Shown: positions 39,063 to 52,216, numbered from the stretch's first letter. The stretch: 60,000 bases of DNA from Adiantum capillus-veneris (GCA_014529385.2 CM043959.1:10754809-10814808), one strand, 5' to 3'. Program-made: numbers and translations. The notes: generated from the letters alone by a model not told the origin.

Positions 39063-42000
39063 ATGTCGTGCACTATAGTCTTCCCTTATTTCGAAAGAGC
39101 TTTTCCTTTTACCAATGGAAATATTATTTTTGGGGTTAGATATCTGCAAGAGCATGTTGCACCACAAACATTTAGTGCTCTACATGCCATTGTCATTATT
39201 GGGAGTGAAGAGTTGACAATGCCACTAGAGAAAATAGGCAATCACTTGGGAGAGGAATTTTATGTTGTGGATGAATCTCTCCCTACAAAGTTCGTGGTGG
39301 TGGTCAAAGATGGCATAGTCTCTCATTCGAGTGGCATGGCTGCTCCTCTTCTGGACGTTTGCTACATAGACCTTACTAGCCCAAGCAAGGAACAACTCTA
39401 TGGGGAGTAAGCAGTGCAAACTCTATCGAGGTAAGGAGAACCAATAGTATTTTGTATTTTTTTAACTCGATGACAAAGCCCAATACCTTGACAAAGCTTC
39501 TTTCAAGATGGTTGAATCCAAACAAGTGTCAAAAATTGTAAATGTGTACAATGGTAACATGGTGTTTGAGTTTCCATTGACCTTAGGAAAGATTCATCCA
39601 ATGGATGCTATGGAGCATAAGTATGAGCCACACCACTGGACCAAACCTCGAACAACGCATTTCGTGGAGTATGTCACAAAATCCATTGTGTAGGTGCCCT
39701 AAAGTGTCTCAATGAACTGTTTCGCAAATTGTTTAATTTTGGGAAGTCAAACATGACGCATTTCAATGGTAGTATGCTAAACTTACCTTATATGGGCGAG
39801 TTTTGCGATGGACTTGGAGGCAAGCATACTTGCCACTATTGTGGAAAACCACTCATTTGTTTGCATATATTAAATTCCTTTGTATATTATGTCATGTCAA
39901 GGGATGAAAGCGTGAGCAGATTGATGGTACATCAAGGAAATCACCAACATGACATGAGGGATGGTATGTCCAAAGGACTCACTAATAAAACCAAAGAGAT
40001 GGTTTCACGAGTCCTCAGTGTAGACATACATGCAGGTGCACAAAAGGTACAAATGTGTGTGGCAAAGAAAATTGTGACGACAACTTTGATGCAAGAAGGA
40101 GGCTCGTGCCATGTACTTGGCGAGCAAGATTTCTAAATGTTGTTGAAGCAATGGTCCCCTTAGTGGAGGACAATTGGTGAGGATGATTACTTGTTTCTCT
40201 TATTTGTGCATATTATTTCAAAGTAACTAAATTCTATAATAAAGGTTTTGTAGGTCCATGGCAGCAACAAGAAATGGGCCAACAAAGAAGAGCTTCGGTG
40301 TAGACTCTTTGTTGCGGCTAAAAAGGGATTGCACATATGATTTTTTTCACAGAAGTAGGTGTCTCAAGCAAGGAGCGGAAGGGGATCAGTGCTTTGTGTT
40401 CAAGATGTCTACGATTGGCCCTATCTCTGGATTGGATTTGATGAATCGCATGCAATGAACTGGAACTGGCAATCTTTGGCACACTTGGGTGCAATTTGAT
40501 CACACTCACCGAGTGGCGGATTGGGTGACCATGGTATGCCATGTTTACAATCTAAGGTTTGTTATTTTAGGAACATATTTCTCAAGTTTGACATATCTTT
40601 AAAAACGACTAATAATATGTATACTAATATGAATGTCTCACTTTAGAGCATGCAGGATCTCCTTAATATTGCAACTTGTGAGATGAAAGAGGAGGACATG
40701 GAAGCACAACTTCTTTTCTGGTAGTGCCTAAATGAAGTTATGGAGGGGCATGGATGTGAGAGAGCATATTTCCATGGATTGATGGCCAATGAAGCTCAAG
40801 CCAGCTGGAATGCAGTTCACATCGTGTTCAATGGTGGGAAAGACAATGTTCTAGAACCTCGAGAGTGATCTTGTCTTTTTCATTGGAAGAAAATGATGGT
40901 GGCGCACACAACAAAGTACATTGTTTCTTCATCTCAACAAATTCACAAAGACATGTGTAAAAAGTGGCATTTAGCCCCCGTTAGAGAGGCACTTGTAGCA
41001 AAGTCTTGTCTCCTTTGACAATGGTAGCACAATGGAAATTTCATGGACAAAAAGATCCCCGCAATGGACTCTTGATTGATTTGATGGGAGGTGCGTATTG
41101 GACATTGGGGGAGCAAATGACAGCAGTAGAGAGAAGTAGTGATGGGGCTAACTCTCCAAGAACCAACTTGGTCCACAGTAAGCATGGGAGGTGTTTTATA
41201 GGCAAGGAATTCAAAAAAAAAAAAAGTTTGATGCATGTACTTCAGATATGGTGAATGCTATACTACAAAGCATGAAGGCAGTTTCTTACTCTCAAGGTGG
41301 ACATATTGGAAAGGGTTCTTCATTAGAGATACTCAAGGAGAGAGTTTCCTCGAGTCCATCACCAATGATAAGAGTAGTAAATGAAGGCTACATATGGAAC
41401 ACCCATGTATAAGGCTCATACTCCTCTTCAAGGAGACAAAGTAACCATTTGGAAAAAGAGAGGGCCATCGATTGTGATTGATGTTGAGGATGAATCAACA
41501 TATATACCAAAGTACAATGCAAAAACACGTGACCGCACATCACGAGGAAGGCCAAGGAATATCATTTTTAGGGAGGACTCAGTGGCAACAGATGGGAGTG
41601 AGAATTCTAAAGACAAAACAAAGGTTTGTGTTTTGGAATGAAAGGTGAATGAAGCCATGTGGGTGATTAGAAGAACTCCGTGGTGGAAAAAGATGTGGAC
41701 AAAATATAGTGGCATGTAGTAAAGGAACTCCTGGACTTTCTTTTGAGGGCTATAAAAAACATCCAAATGGGCTACTCAAGAAATGGCTTTGGTTTTGTCC
41801 CAACCATGTTATTCATTGTTATGTGGTGGATCATAACATAGATCCAAGACCAGCTCCTCCATCAACAATTTGGCTGGTTGATCTTGGAACAAATCTTACA
41901 GATGAAGAAGTTGAGACCTTGCTTGACGGTGGATTTCAAGTGGAGTCAACTAGAAAAGAACAAATGGGTGCAGCACCAATGCGGACTCCTTGCAGGGGTG

Positions 42001-42449
42001 GAGGTGACTCCTCTACCACTTCAACAAAAGTACGTAGTAGTGGTTCAATACTAAGAAATAGCATAAGAGTCAAATTTTTTACTCCCATTTTAGAGAAGGA
42101 AACAAGGAAAATTGGTTTGGCTCTTTGTTTAAAGGCTAAGGTGATTGAGGAGCAATCCACCATACACAATATACATGAAGTCTTCAAGGTGGAGTCTTGT
42201 GCAGGAGACATACATGTGGGGGTATATGAGGTGCACATCAAGGATGAGCCCTATTGCACATGCCCCAATTTCATCGACAGGGAGGCCAAGAAGAAATCTT
42301 TTTTGGCATGCAAGCACTTGTACTTTATTTTCTTGAGAATGCTTGGATTGAGCCAAAATGAAAACATGTTCATACATCAGTCTGTGCTAGGCAGAGGCGA
42401 TGTCTACAATAGTCTTAGCCATGAATGCACATATCCCAACCTAGAATAA
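39063..42449 (+). pseudogene. MULE transposase with SWIM zinc finger, degenerate
   Basis: Exon-like blocks lie at 39063-39410, 39508-39693, 39729-40136, 40258-40556, 40649-40985, 41028-41410 and 41709-42449. The N-terminal DNA-binding part shows CHYCGKPLIC and HQGNHQHDM. The core has WVTMVCHVYN, then EEDMEAQLLFW, HGLMANEAQASWNAV, SCLFHWKKM and HTTKYI, the Mutator-superfamily DDE fold. The motif normally reading MAD has Asn instead of the catalytic Asp. An intron of about 92 bp (40557-40648) restores the frame when removed. The last block has LGTNLTDEEVETLLDGGFQV and the SWIM finger CTCPNF...ACKH (about 42255-42325). Stops in several blocks indicate a dead copy. No terminal inverted repeats were found by eye. 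Confidence 0.85.
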
Positions 42450-42638
42450 AGCCCCATGTTTGGATAATTTTGTGACACCTCTTTTGCCATGTGCTGAATC
42501 TGGCAAAGTTGATTTGAATTGTTTTGGTATTGGACCACTGGTGAAAATGTTTTGGATTATCTTGGTTTAACTATCATTCTATTTCTACACTTGTTACCAT
42601 TAATCTTGGTGCAAATTGATTTATGTGTATATGTGTCC

Positions 42639-42747
<109 letters not shown>

Positions 42748-42768
42748 CATGTGTATGAGTGTACATGA

Positions 42769-43666
42769 GTGAGACAAAGAGTATCCTTAGTTGTAGCATT
42801 ATCCTCTCAACATAAATTATGGTGTTTGAAAGTGTGCATCTACACCTTTAGCATGTGTTCAAATACACAAGAGGAGATATTCTATATCTCTAAAGTTCCT
42901 TATGCCACAACAAAAGGTTCTCTAATGTATGCAAGCCACGATATTGCAATGGGATTTGTGAGTAGGTTCATGGAAAACTCAGGTAAAGAACACTGGCAAG
43001 CTATGAAATGGATACTTAGGTATCTAAAAGAGGCAACCATAAATGCTTTATGTTTTGGAGGCACTGATATTTTCTTACAAGGGGATTTGTGAGTAGGGTT
43101 CATGGAGAACTCAAGTAAAGAACACTGGCAAGCTATGAAATGGATAATTAGGTATCTAAAAGAGGCAACCATAAATGCTTTATGTTTTGGAGGCACTGAT
43201 ATTTTCTTGCAAGGATATACTAATGTAGATATGGTAGGTTACAAAGATACTTAAAGAAGCACTATTGGCTACATCTTCACCATTGGAGGCATAGCAGTAA
43301 GTTGGGCTTCAAAGTCACAAAGTGGTCTCACTATCTACCACAAAAGCAAAATATATAGCTTTTACAGTGGCTAGCAAAGAAATTTTATGGCTTCACGGAC
43401 TTTTGGAGGAGCTTGGATACAAGCAAGAAAATTGTGTCTTGTACAATGACAATCCAAGCCACATTCACCTTGCAAAGAATTCAGCCTTTCAGTCAAGGAC
43501 AAAGAATATATACATGTGTTATCACTTCATATGTACTCTTTTGAACGAGGGACAATTAAATCTTGGAAGGGTGCACACAAGCCAGAAACTTGCAGAGATG
43601 TTGACAAAAGTCGTTAACAAGGAGAAGTTTAGCTTTTTCTCATGTTCAATTGGTATTCAAGGATAA
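42769..43666 (+). pseudogene. Copia-4 RNase H and C-terminus
   Basis: Reads VPYATTKGSLMYA, GFVSRFMENSGKEHWQAMKW, ILRYLKEAT, then GYTNVDMVGY, STIGYIFTIGG, AVSWASKSQ, STTKAKYIAF, LWLHGLLEELGY and LAEMLTK. This is the copia RNase H order up to the C-terminus. An internal duplication of 132 bp (42951-43214; about 44 codons) repeats the KEHWQAMKW to GGTDIFLQ stretch, with a 1-bp shift at the junction. No RT lies upstream, so the element is 5'-truncated near the microsatellite. Confidence 0.9.
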
Positions 43667-43713
43667 GAAGCCATATTGGAAAGCAGTCACACATTTGGTG
43701 GAGATCGATCTCC

Positions 43714-43724
43714 AAGTGGGAGAT
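43714..43724 (+). other. Polypurine tract of copia-4
   Basis: aagtgggagat directly before the LTR start. This is the usual plus-strand primer of plant copia elements. Confidence 0.85.
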
Positions 43725-44115
43725 TATTAAGTATGGAGCCTGATTTACACTTGTATTTTTTTTAATTCAATTAACGTACATTTGTAAGGCCCCCGTTATG
43801 AGAAGCCATTGTGTGTGAGAAAAATTGCTCGCCAAAAAACCAAGATATTCCTTTTTTCTAGAATATATTGGTCGGACAATAGTCAAAAAAAGTGATTGGA
43901 AAACGGCCGATTGGTGGCCGGTAGTCAATGGCCAGTGGCCGATGTTCAATAGTCGGTGGCCAAGTTTTAGGTGAACTCGTCTACCCATGGGAGTCTACAC
44001 ATGGATGGCTACCTCTCATCAGAGAGGGCAACCCATCGAGGCTCCTTTACATCTATAAAAGGAGGCCTCTTTTACACATGAAAATAGAGTGTAAGAGAGT
44101 GAAGCAAGGAGAAAG
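43725..44115 (+). mobile_element. 3' LTR (family A) of copia-4, 3' end unclear
   Basis: Starts TATTAAGTATGGAGCC. It is homologous in reverse complement to the solo LTR at 21968-22744, including the ccggt/ggcc-rich part, a CTATAAAAGGAGG promoter-like box near 44055 and gagagtgaagcaagg. The first dinucleotide is TA rather than TG. After about 44115 the similarity fades, so the LTR is truncated or diverged. Confidence 0.85.
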
Positions 44116-45036
44116 AAGTACAAGTTAGGGAGAGAATCAAAAGCTACCATTAAGGCTGCAACTACCAGTATCTTTGCAATGCCTTATCTCATCAGCCTAT
44201 TGACACCCCTTTTGGCACTTCGTAGCATCCACCTGTAAGCACCCTCAATGCCTCACCAATCCAACTGTGATAGGCAGTGTTTGTCCTATTAGCATTGTTT
44301 TAAAAGTAATTTTTTTTTAAATCAATCAAGAAATTTTTCTCACACTAAAAGAGTCTGAGCTCAAAAGTTCCAATTTAGCCCTATTTCACATGCCTACACA
44401 CACAAATCAAGACTTTCGACCCGTGTTTCCACAAACACAAATCAACACTTTGGCACTCGGCCTCATCTCTATGAGTCCATCTCCTTCACAAATTTGATTT
44501 TCTTGTGCCATTAAAGATTGGCTCACACAAACCACAAACATGTTTCAATGGCAATACAAGCCATAAGTAAATGTATGTAATATTCATGTCTGGAAGCACA
44601 ATACATGCATCGCATATGGGTTTTAGACACTGCCTATACGACATGAATATGGTAAGACCACCCATCATGAAGAACACACAAGCACCAAATTTTTAGTATG
44701 TATGTGTATTTTTCACTGTTAACCATGAAGATTGCATCCTCGACAAATCGGACCACAAGGAAGAACATCATCACCAGCATGACAATTACGACATGATGAA
44801 CGAGAATCACATTACACTAAGATGTATGTTGAATCCCTACACATTAAAACTACCCTCTGCACTTGCATGGTGTATCCGAATGTGAGCAAAACCTGATGTA
44901 TCCAGTATGAGAACCATGTATATCCAAATGTGAACCCATGCACCTACCTAAGGACTCCTTGTATGAACCATGACCTATTGAATCCATCAAGACCCAGGCA
45001 TGATGTATCTTAGGCAATCCTAGGATGAAATCAGGC
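44116..45036. other. Non-coding stretch before an LTR
   Basis: No recognisable coding sequence. A short imperfect repeat of gtatccgaatgtgag-type phrases occurs at 44870-44935. By position it is probably the 3' internal region of the element whose polypurine tract lies at 45037. Confidence 0.4.
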
Positions 45037-45400
45037 TTAAGGGGGCAATTGTTAGGGTTAAACCTACTTCCATCCCATGTCTATGTGAAAGATCCCTAAA
45101 GGTGCTACTCTCACACACTCTAGTGGGAAGAAACCCTACACTTTGCATGACTACCAATGTGCCACCTACATGCCACTACCTCTCGTCAAAGAGTTCCACC
45201 TCCTATGACATGTATTTGGACACGTGGCTCAACATGTGTCTTAAGGCTACACTCTCCTAAGTATTATATAAGCACACAACTCATTGTACAAACCACATAT
45301 GCATCTTATCAATCTATCTATTTTATGTTATTTTGTACTTTGATTGCTTACGTCAATTTTAATTAGCTTGCTAACCTTTTTTTCTAATTATGAATGTAAC
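45037..45400 (+). mobile_element. Polypurine tract and 3' LTR start, unknown family
   Basis: The tract taagggggca (45037-45046) is followed by TGTTAGGG at 45050, the typical start of an LTR. A TATA-like attatataag occurs near 45262. The LTR end could not be defined, so 45400 is approximate. Confidence 0.5.
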
Positions 45401-45591
45401 TAATTATTATCCGCCATAGTTACTAGGTGTACAATTTGCAAACAAAGTTATCCACCAGATGCTAGCCATCAAGATTTCTAGTCGTAGTCTTATGAGAGAA
45501 ATGACCCCTGTTGGACCTGCTTTGTTGGCCAATCATGGTGTAAATTTTAGCCTCCATTTTGATTGCTCTTTGTCTATGTTTGCTCGTGTCT

Positions 45592-46900
45592 TCAAAAAAA
45601 AAAATTGTTTATCAAGTACTCCACTAAATATATGTTCCACTTAGGTGCAATATATATATATATATATATGGAACAATGTAGCATGAGGTATAGCTCCTCT
45701 CTTTTTGCATTGGGAGCAACCTCAAAGCAACTGTCTACATCGGCATGGACATCTCTTTTCATGTTTGGCCAGTAAATCCTAACCACGTAAGCCATTTCAA
45801 TGTTTGGTCTATTGCAAAATGGATCCCAACTACTAATGTGTGAGGTGAATTCAAGTAGTTAGCTTCTTCCTCTAGGCATATGCACAAAAGTAGAATTTTG
45901 TCTCTGTTTTTTGATACAATCTTCTTGTCCACAATTGATACATAGACAATTGCTCAATCAATCATGGCGTAATAGGGAGTGGAATTTGTCAATCTACTTG
46001 TGTTGTCATCATCAGTGTAACTAGATCTTTTGACCATCTAGGAATTATCTCAATTGAGAATAAGTATACAACTAGCAAATCATCATCTACTCCCTTGGGA
46101 GATTTCCCTGAGGTGATCCTTGATAAGTGATCAACTCTATGATTTGTGATGCCCTTTTTGGCAACCACTATAAAGTCAAACTCCAATAAGATTATGAACC
46201 ATCTTACAATTCTTTTAGTATTACATGGTTTATTGATGATATAATATAATGCTTGGTGGTCCATAAAAAAGGCAAACTTATTTGCCAATAAGTGATGCCT
46301 AAACTTCTTGATAGCATAAACCATCCCGAGACCTTCTCTTTCTATTGTTGTATAATTCTTTTCTACCATGTTCAATTGCATGCTAGCATATGAGATGGAA
46401 AAATCCATGGTTCCCTCTCCAAGTTGTGCCAATGTGCTACTGATAGAACTTTGAAGCATCAACATGTAGTCTTCAAGATAGGTTCTAAAGAAAAATCTTG
46501 CTTGAGCTTTTGGAACTACTCTTTGCACTTATCAATCCTTAGAAATTGAGTGATAAGACCATAAATGGGCTTAGCAATTACAACATGCATGCAGATAAAT
46601 CTTCGATAATATCCACAATGCCCTATGAATGCTTGAACTTCCCTGATATTTGTTGGTCTAGGCATTTCAACAATCACTGCAACTTTCTTCATATCCATAG
46701 CAATTCCATTTTTTTTAGAATTCTTCCTTGCCTAACCATGAATACACATTTTTCAGGATTTAAACAAATCCTATATAGATGGCATATCTCAAAGATGCTC
46801 TTGAGGTGCTCAAAATGGTCTACTCTTTTGGATAATGCATGCACAGATCATCCATATAAACTTCTAAGAAATTTCTTAGGTATTCTTTGAAAGCATGGCT
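45592..46900 (-). pseudogene. Ty3/gypsy RT-RNase H-integrase remnant (gypsy-3)
   Basis: From right to left: the RT active site EVYMDDLC (about 46850), then EMPRPTNIREVQAFIGH and YYRRFI (46698-46516), RNase H SYASMQLNMVEKNYTTIERE, GMVYAIKKFRHHLL, FFMDHQALYYIINKP and VDHLSRI (46528-45989). Last comes the integrase finger region YWPNMKRDVHADVDSC (45795-45700). Frameshifts and stops separate the blocks, but the order is standard. A (TA)n tract at 45650-45669 interrupts its end. On its right it abuts an LTR fragment of family A. Confidence 0.9.
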
Positions 46901-46915
46901 CATTAACCTTTGGAA

Positions 46916-47125
46916 TTCTAGGACTAAGAAGTACTAAGTAGCAAATAGAGTGATGTACTCAATGGAGAGAGATAATTTTCACACACACAAGAGAGAGAGA
47001 GAGAGAGACAGAGAGAGATCACATACGATATACGTGGATTCACCTAAGTGCAAGCTACATCCACAAAAAAGCACCCACTCTATTGCTTTATACTTCAAAC
47101 TTGAAGTTGTTTACAGAGAGCGATG
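46916..47125 (-). mobile_element. LTR fragment, family A
   Basis: Aligns by eye with 21968-22185 of the solo LTR in the same orientation (cttaatggagagagat, ttcacacac, (GA)n, tcacatacgatatacgtgg, caagctacatccac, gcacccactctattgcttta). It includes the (GA)n tract at 46991-47018. Only the last third of the LTR is present. Confidence 0.75.
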
Positions 47126-47269
47126 TTGAGGATGTTGAAAGTCTTACTGCAAGGATTGCTGTTGTTAGAGTTGTTTTTTGCCTACGGTAGAACAAGCTCG
47201 TTGGGATGTTAAAGATCTACAGGCTATTTAGTGTGCATTTTTATTTTACTTGCATGCATGTTTATGTGA

Positions 47270-47400
<131 letters not shown>

Positions 47401-48129
47401 TGCAACAAAAAAGAATGTTAGAGCAGTCACATGTGGCCTATTTGAGCAAAAAACAATCAAAAAAATGTCATCAAACCTGCAAACAAACACACACACACAC
47501 ACACACAAAAGTGCACAAATCTACGAGGAAACTTGAAAAGATGCTTACCTTGTTGATGGGGAGCAGCCCACGAGTAAAAATCTCAAATCCGACAAGTCGT
47601 GAGGGTACAGGTCTGTAGCAACTGAGGAGGAGGAGGAGGGCGAGAGAGGAAGAGAGGAAGAGAAGAAAGGAGCAAAATGCGTAGGGAAAACCCGCGGTTT
47701 TGTTTTTGCAGAATCCATCAGGACAGGTGTCGGTATGTGCATTGGTACAGGTGTTGGTATGCGTGTTAGTATACACATTGATATACGTGCCAGAAAGTGC
47801 ACTGGTATATGTGTCAAAAATTTGAAAATCAAGTTTTTTTTAAAACTTGATCTCCCTCCAAATATACCTACACATATACCGACACCCGCCATCGATGTTA
47901 GTAATTTGACGTCAAAATTTAAGCGACCTCTAATATTGGAGTGAGTCCATTTTTTCAAAATCTTGTCACCATCAACTTTAGCATCTTAACACAAGCCTAT
48001 ACAACAAATTTGGAAGAAATTGGACATGATTTTGCACCAACATTTAGTCATTTTCAAAAGCCTTTCAGACAAAAAATGACCCTAACCTAGCATTTATGCA
48101 CCCAAATTTCCCCAAAAGCCAAATCCTAC

Positions 48130-48330
48130 TTATTTTCAATGCCTACAACCCACATAGACATCCAAAGTTCATTTTTGATTCAAAAATGAATCCCTAGATA
48201 GTAGCCACTTAGTATCTCAAATCAAGCCCTAGATAGTAAGCCGCTTACTATCCTAACCCACATACACAACCAAAGTTCATTTTTGATGCCAAAATCAAGA
48301 CCTAGATAGTAAACCGTTTACTATCTCAAA
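48130..48330. repeat. Tandem repeat with 21-bp hairpins
   Basis: The phrases ccaaagttcatttttgat and ctagatagta recur with periods of roughly 55 and 110 bp. Two units carry 10-bp perfect stems around a single C (48232-48252 and 48305-48325). The unit at 48197 has lost perfect pairing. Confidence 0.85.
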
Positions 48331-48518
48331 TGTAAATATTTTGCTAGATTGATTTTTTTGTGATTGCATTTTATTTTTATGGCTTTTAGTAATAACTTTT
48401 TGTCTTCAAACTTGAACTTGACTCATCTTAGCTTAGATGCAACATCACAAGTGTTTTCGACTCTGAATGTACTTAATTTCAATTATAAACTATAGGATCA
48501 ACACAAAGTTTGCCAGCC

Positions 48519-51500
48519 ATGCCCAAGAAAAAGGCCATGAAGCAAAAGCTGCAGAACTACCAACTTACTAGCAGAGTGGTCCAAAAGACTTATGCTGACA
48601 AGGCACAATTAGACAAGCACAATGTGGCCATATTCCATGGCAAATTTTGAAGTACTGATAGCCAAGCAATGGAGCTACAGATGCTTCCTAAGGAAATCTA
48701 TGATGTGGCCTAGACTCCAGAAGTCAGACAATCACACTACAAGCTTGAGTTGTTACCGTTTTATCAAATGGATCCATATGGAGTAGACCTACAGAGAGCT
48801 TATGAGCTTAGCTCTATTCAAGTGGATGGCACGGCTAGAATCATAGACTCCATAGGCTAGGCAAGTTAGCATTGCAAAGGAGATAGTGGTAGAAGCGTTG
48901 AAGCTACCCACAGAAGGAGATTCTATGAGATTAAAGGAGAAGAAGAGGATAGATACAAGAAACACAACTGCTACTACCTTTTCAAGACATGAAAGATAAG
49001 CCCTCCAAAGACCCCACCCGTCTCTTCTATCAATACTTCCATTTCTCAAGAAAGAGACCACCTAGATACACATGCTCAAATCCTGCAGTGGTATTTGCAT
49101 TCACTGCCGCTCTACAAAAAAAGTTGCCAATGCCAATTGACCACGCGTCATGACTATCAAAAAATCAATGTCTAGTCATCCTTTTCCATGGAAAGAGTGG
49201 TATGAATGTCCATAGCCTCTTATTGCTTAACACTCTAAAAGCACAAAGAAAACCAATGGCATTACCTACTTGGGAGCTAACAACCTAGTTGCTACCCATG
49301 ACCAAAATGCATGGTTGATAGCTAGAGTAAAAAAACGAAGACCAAGAGCCCTCTAATCACAAGAAGATCAAAGAGAAAGCTTGTACATCCATCAAAAGAT
49401 GAAGATAAAGAAAGCAACAAGGGCCCTATGGAAGAACCACATTTTGAAGATCAACCATCAGCTAAGAGCACTCCTGAGCCATCTGACACAAAAGAAGAAT
49501 GAAAGAGAGCCTTTAAGGAAAAGTAAAAAGTAGGAGAGTGGAGCTCTAAGAGACTGAAGGTACCACCTCCAGTGATAATTGAAGAACTGGCACAAAGAGC
49601 TGTTAGGCTAGAGAGGGAAAAAGAGGCCTTTGAAAGAGAAAGAGGGCTTCAAGGCAACTTTGAGGAGTTCTGGCAACCAAACCCTCCCAATCTGTGAACC
49701 AAGAACCCAATGTACGGGCAAGGTGAAGACACTTTTGCCAACCTAGAGTTTATTTATGACCAAGAAGAAAGAAAGAGAACAAAGGGTGAAGGTGAATCAA
49801 TCAATACGGAAAAATCTAAAGTTGAAGGCACGTGCCTCTACGGCTATAGCAGCCCCCACAAACCTCAACAAAACCTCTCTCTCCCATCCAAGAACAAACC
49901 AAAGAGAGCTTGCAAGAAGACGCTACACAAGAGCTTCCAGCCCCACGAATATAGAAATGCCCAAGTCTACGATCAAAGAAAAGAAAGAGAAGCAAGTGCT
50001 TACAAAGATGGAAGCTGACAAGGAAGACCGAGGTCTTGAGCAAAATATTGCAAAGGTAGACGCAAAGATGTGCCAAAGGTAGACAATCAGAAAGATGAAG
50101 AAAAAACAGAGGTTTCAGAGGCAAGCACATCTCCGTCGGATGCCATGAAAGATATAAAAGAGTATACTCAATTTGCTCACCATATCATTGAGAAGATGAA
50201 GGCCGAGGTGTATGCTAGAAAAAGCAAGATCAATAAGGTGGAGACCTCAATCCAACACCTGATTGCAAGGCTAGAAGTAGCAAATGCCTTCCTGAAAGAG
50301 TTCAGTGCACTACATGAAAAATACCAAGCAGAGATCAAGAGCTTGCAAGCCAACACAAAGCAAATGGATGAGCTCATTGAAATGACCACACTTTTGAAAA
50401 ATCTTACATTAGCAAGTGAGTGCCAGGAAAAAAATATCCAAGAACTCTTAGATACAAATGCTCATGAACAGTGGCTTCGAGATGAAGCTGGACCCCATTA
50501 AAGGACCAAAAGGAGCTGCTGGAAAAACTAAGGACAAATGCAACCATCCTAACTCTCCAACAATTTGATCTTGCTTACCAAGCCTTGGAAAAGAGAAGTA
50601 AAGACCTCAAAAATAGACTGAAGCTTGAACATATGCAAAGAAGGTAACTATCCCTTAGCTTTATGAACAAAGAAGACAATTATCAAAAGCAAATTTCCAA
50701 GCTTCAAGAGGACCTAAAGGTAGCTTTGGAGAAGCTCAAGGACAAGTAGATAGTCACAGAGGAAGATACCTTTGAGCCAATCACCAAGGAGTTAGAGGCC
50801 CTATAGTTTTGACAATCCATGGAGGAGACTAAAGCCACTACTTCACTCCTAGACATGGATCCACTAGAGCTCAAAGTGGAACCAGGGCCGATAGATAACT
50901 TCATAGCATAAGTAAAAAGGCATGTGAGGGTGAACATAGAGAAAGAGACATATGGAAGCAGGCAATGGCCTGGGAGCAGCGGATTTTACACTCAAAAAAT
51001 GTTGCATAACTGACCTCACAAATCATGGATACGTGACACCAACAATCCCTTCCATACCCTTTAGTGAAGTATGAAGTCCTCAAGGTTAAAGAAATATTGT
51101 TCAAGGACCAAGCAATGGAGAATGAAAGACCATATCTGGCCTAGAGGAAGTTCAGGCTAAAAAGGCATTCAAGGTACATGATTTTATACACACAAGGTCC
51201 TCCAAAGATTAGGAAAGATGCAACTATCTGCCCAGTATCAACAAGAGTGAGGATTTGGGGTAGCCACCATGGCTCGATTACCCCAATCTCTCTCCACCCA
51301 AAGGCAAGGCTAGATAATACTAAATGCTAAAGACGCTTACAAATGCCATAGAGGTCTTCAAGAGAATTCCGGATGTACCTTGCATTATGTTTATTAAAAT
51401 AGCCAAGATATTCCTAACATGCATGCAAACATTTCATCAAGTTGAGTAGACGGATACCCCATGGATGTATTTCCTTGAAGGTAACCAAGGACCGTGCTAC

Positions 51501-51830
51501 GACCTTTCAGATCAACCACCTGATAAAGTGCTTTATGGCATATGTGTGATATTTGTTCCGTCCTACTACATAGACTTTTGAAGAAGCATTCTACATAGGC
51601 TTCTTCACCTTCTAAACAAAGATGTTTGGCCCAATCATCAAATATCTACAAGCAAGATTTGTTGAACATTTGACAATGGAGCTCAAAACGCCTATAGACC
51701 TTCAGTTTCTCACAAAAGGTGACAAGAAACTTTGAATCAAGTACTATGAATCCCTTGAAGCTCCCAAAACGTAGCACACAAACTGCAAGCCAAAGCAATA
51801 GTTGGCCATTTGATGCTCTATCACGGATGA
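48519..51830 (+). pseudogene. Long degenerate gag-like coding region with coiled coil
   Basis: From the ATG at 48519 (MPKKKAMKQKLQNYQLTSR) the plus strand stays protein-like across frames for over 3 kb: FHGKF, MDPYGVDLQRAYELSSIQVDG, GTARIIDS, then Lys/Glu-rich sequence. An intact frame at 50070-50501 has long heptad-like stretches (AHHIIEKMKAEV, HEKYQAEIKSLQAN), typical of a coiled coil. Later come KYLQARFVEHLTMELK and PIDLQFLTKGDK near 51650. I recognise no catalytic domain. It resembles the large first ORF of some plant retroelements, but the assignment is an inference. Stops occur throughout. Confidence 0.45.
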
Positions 51831-52144
51831 CCCACAATAGGAGGGGGGTAATGGCTTTTCTCCTTAATCTCCGATTTCACATGTTTGTTGATATTGACAT
51901 TTTGACCATCTTCAAATTTTCCTCTAAACCGAGATTCCACTCTTCAATCTCTCGATCATCTTGCAACAACCAATTCAATCCACCACCTTTTCTTTTGCAA
52001 GAGATTTCGCTTCTTTATCAGTCCTTATTCCTGTTGCATATTTATTAAAGGAATTTCCCAATCCTACTAAATACGTCTCTCTATCTGTCTATGCACTATC
52101 CCAACCAGGTGTATCTACACTAAGTTGCATGTGGTCCTCTTCTG

Positions 52145-52216
52145 GTCTAAAATCCTTTGCGGTCTAGCCTAGCTCTTCTAGTCTAAAATCCTTTGCGGTC
52201 TGGCCTAGCTCTTCTT
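52145..52216. repeat. Two-copy tandem repeat, 36-bp period
   Basis: The unit gtctaaaatcctttgcggtc followed by ggcctagctcttct is repeated at 52145 and 52181. Confidence 0.93.
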
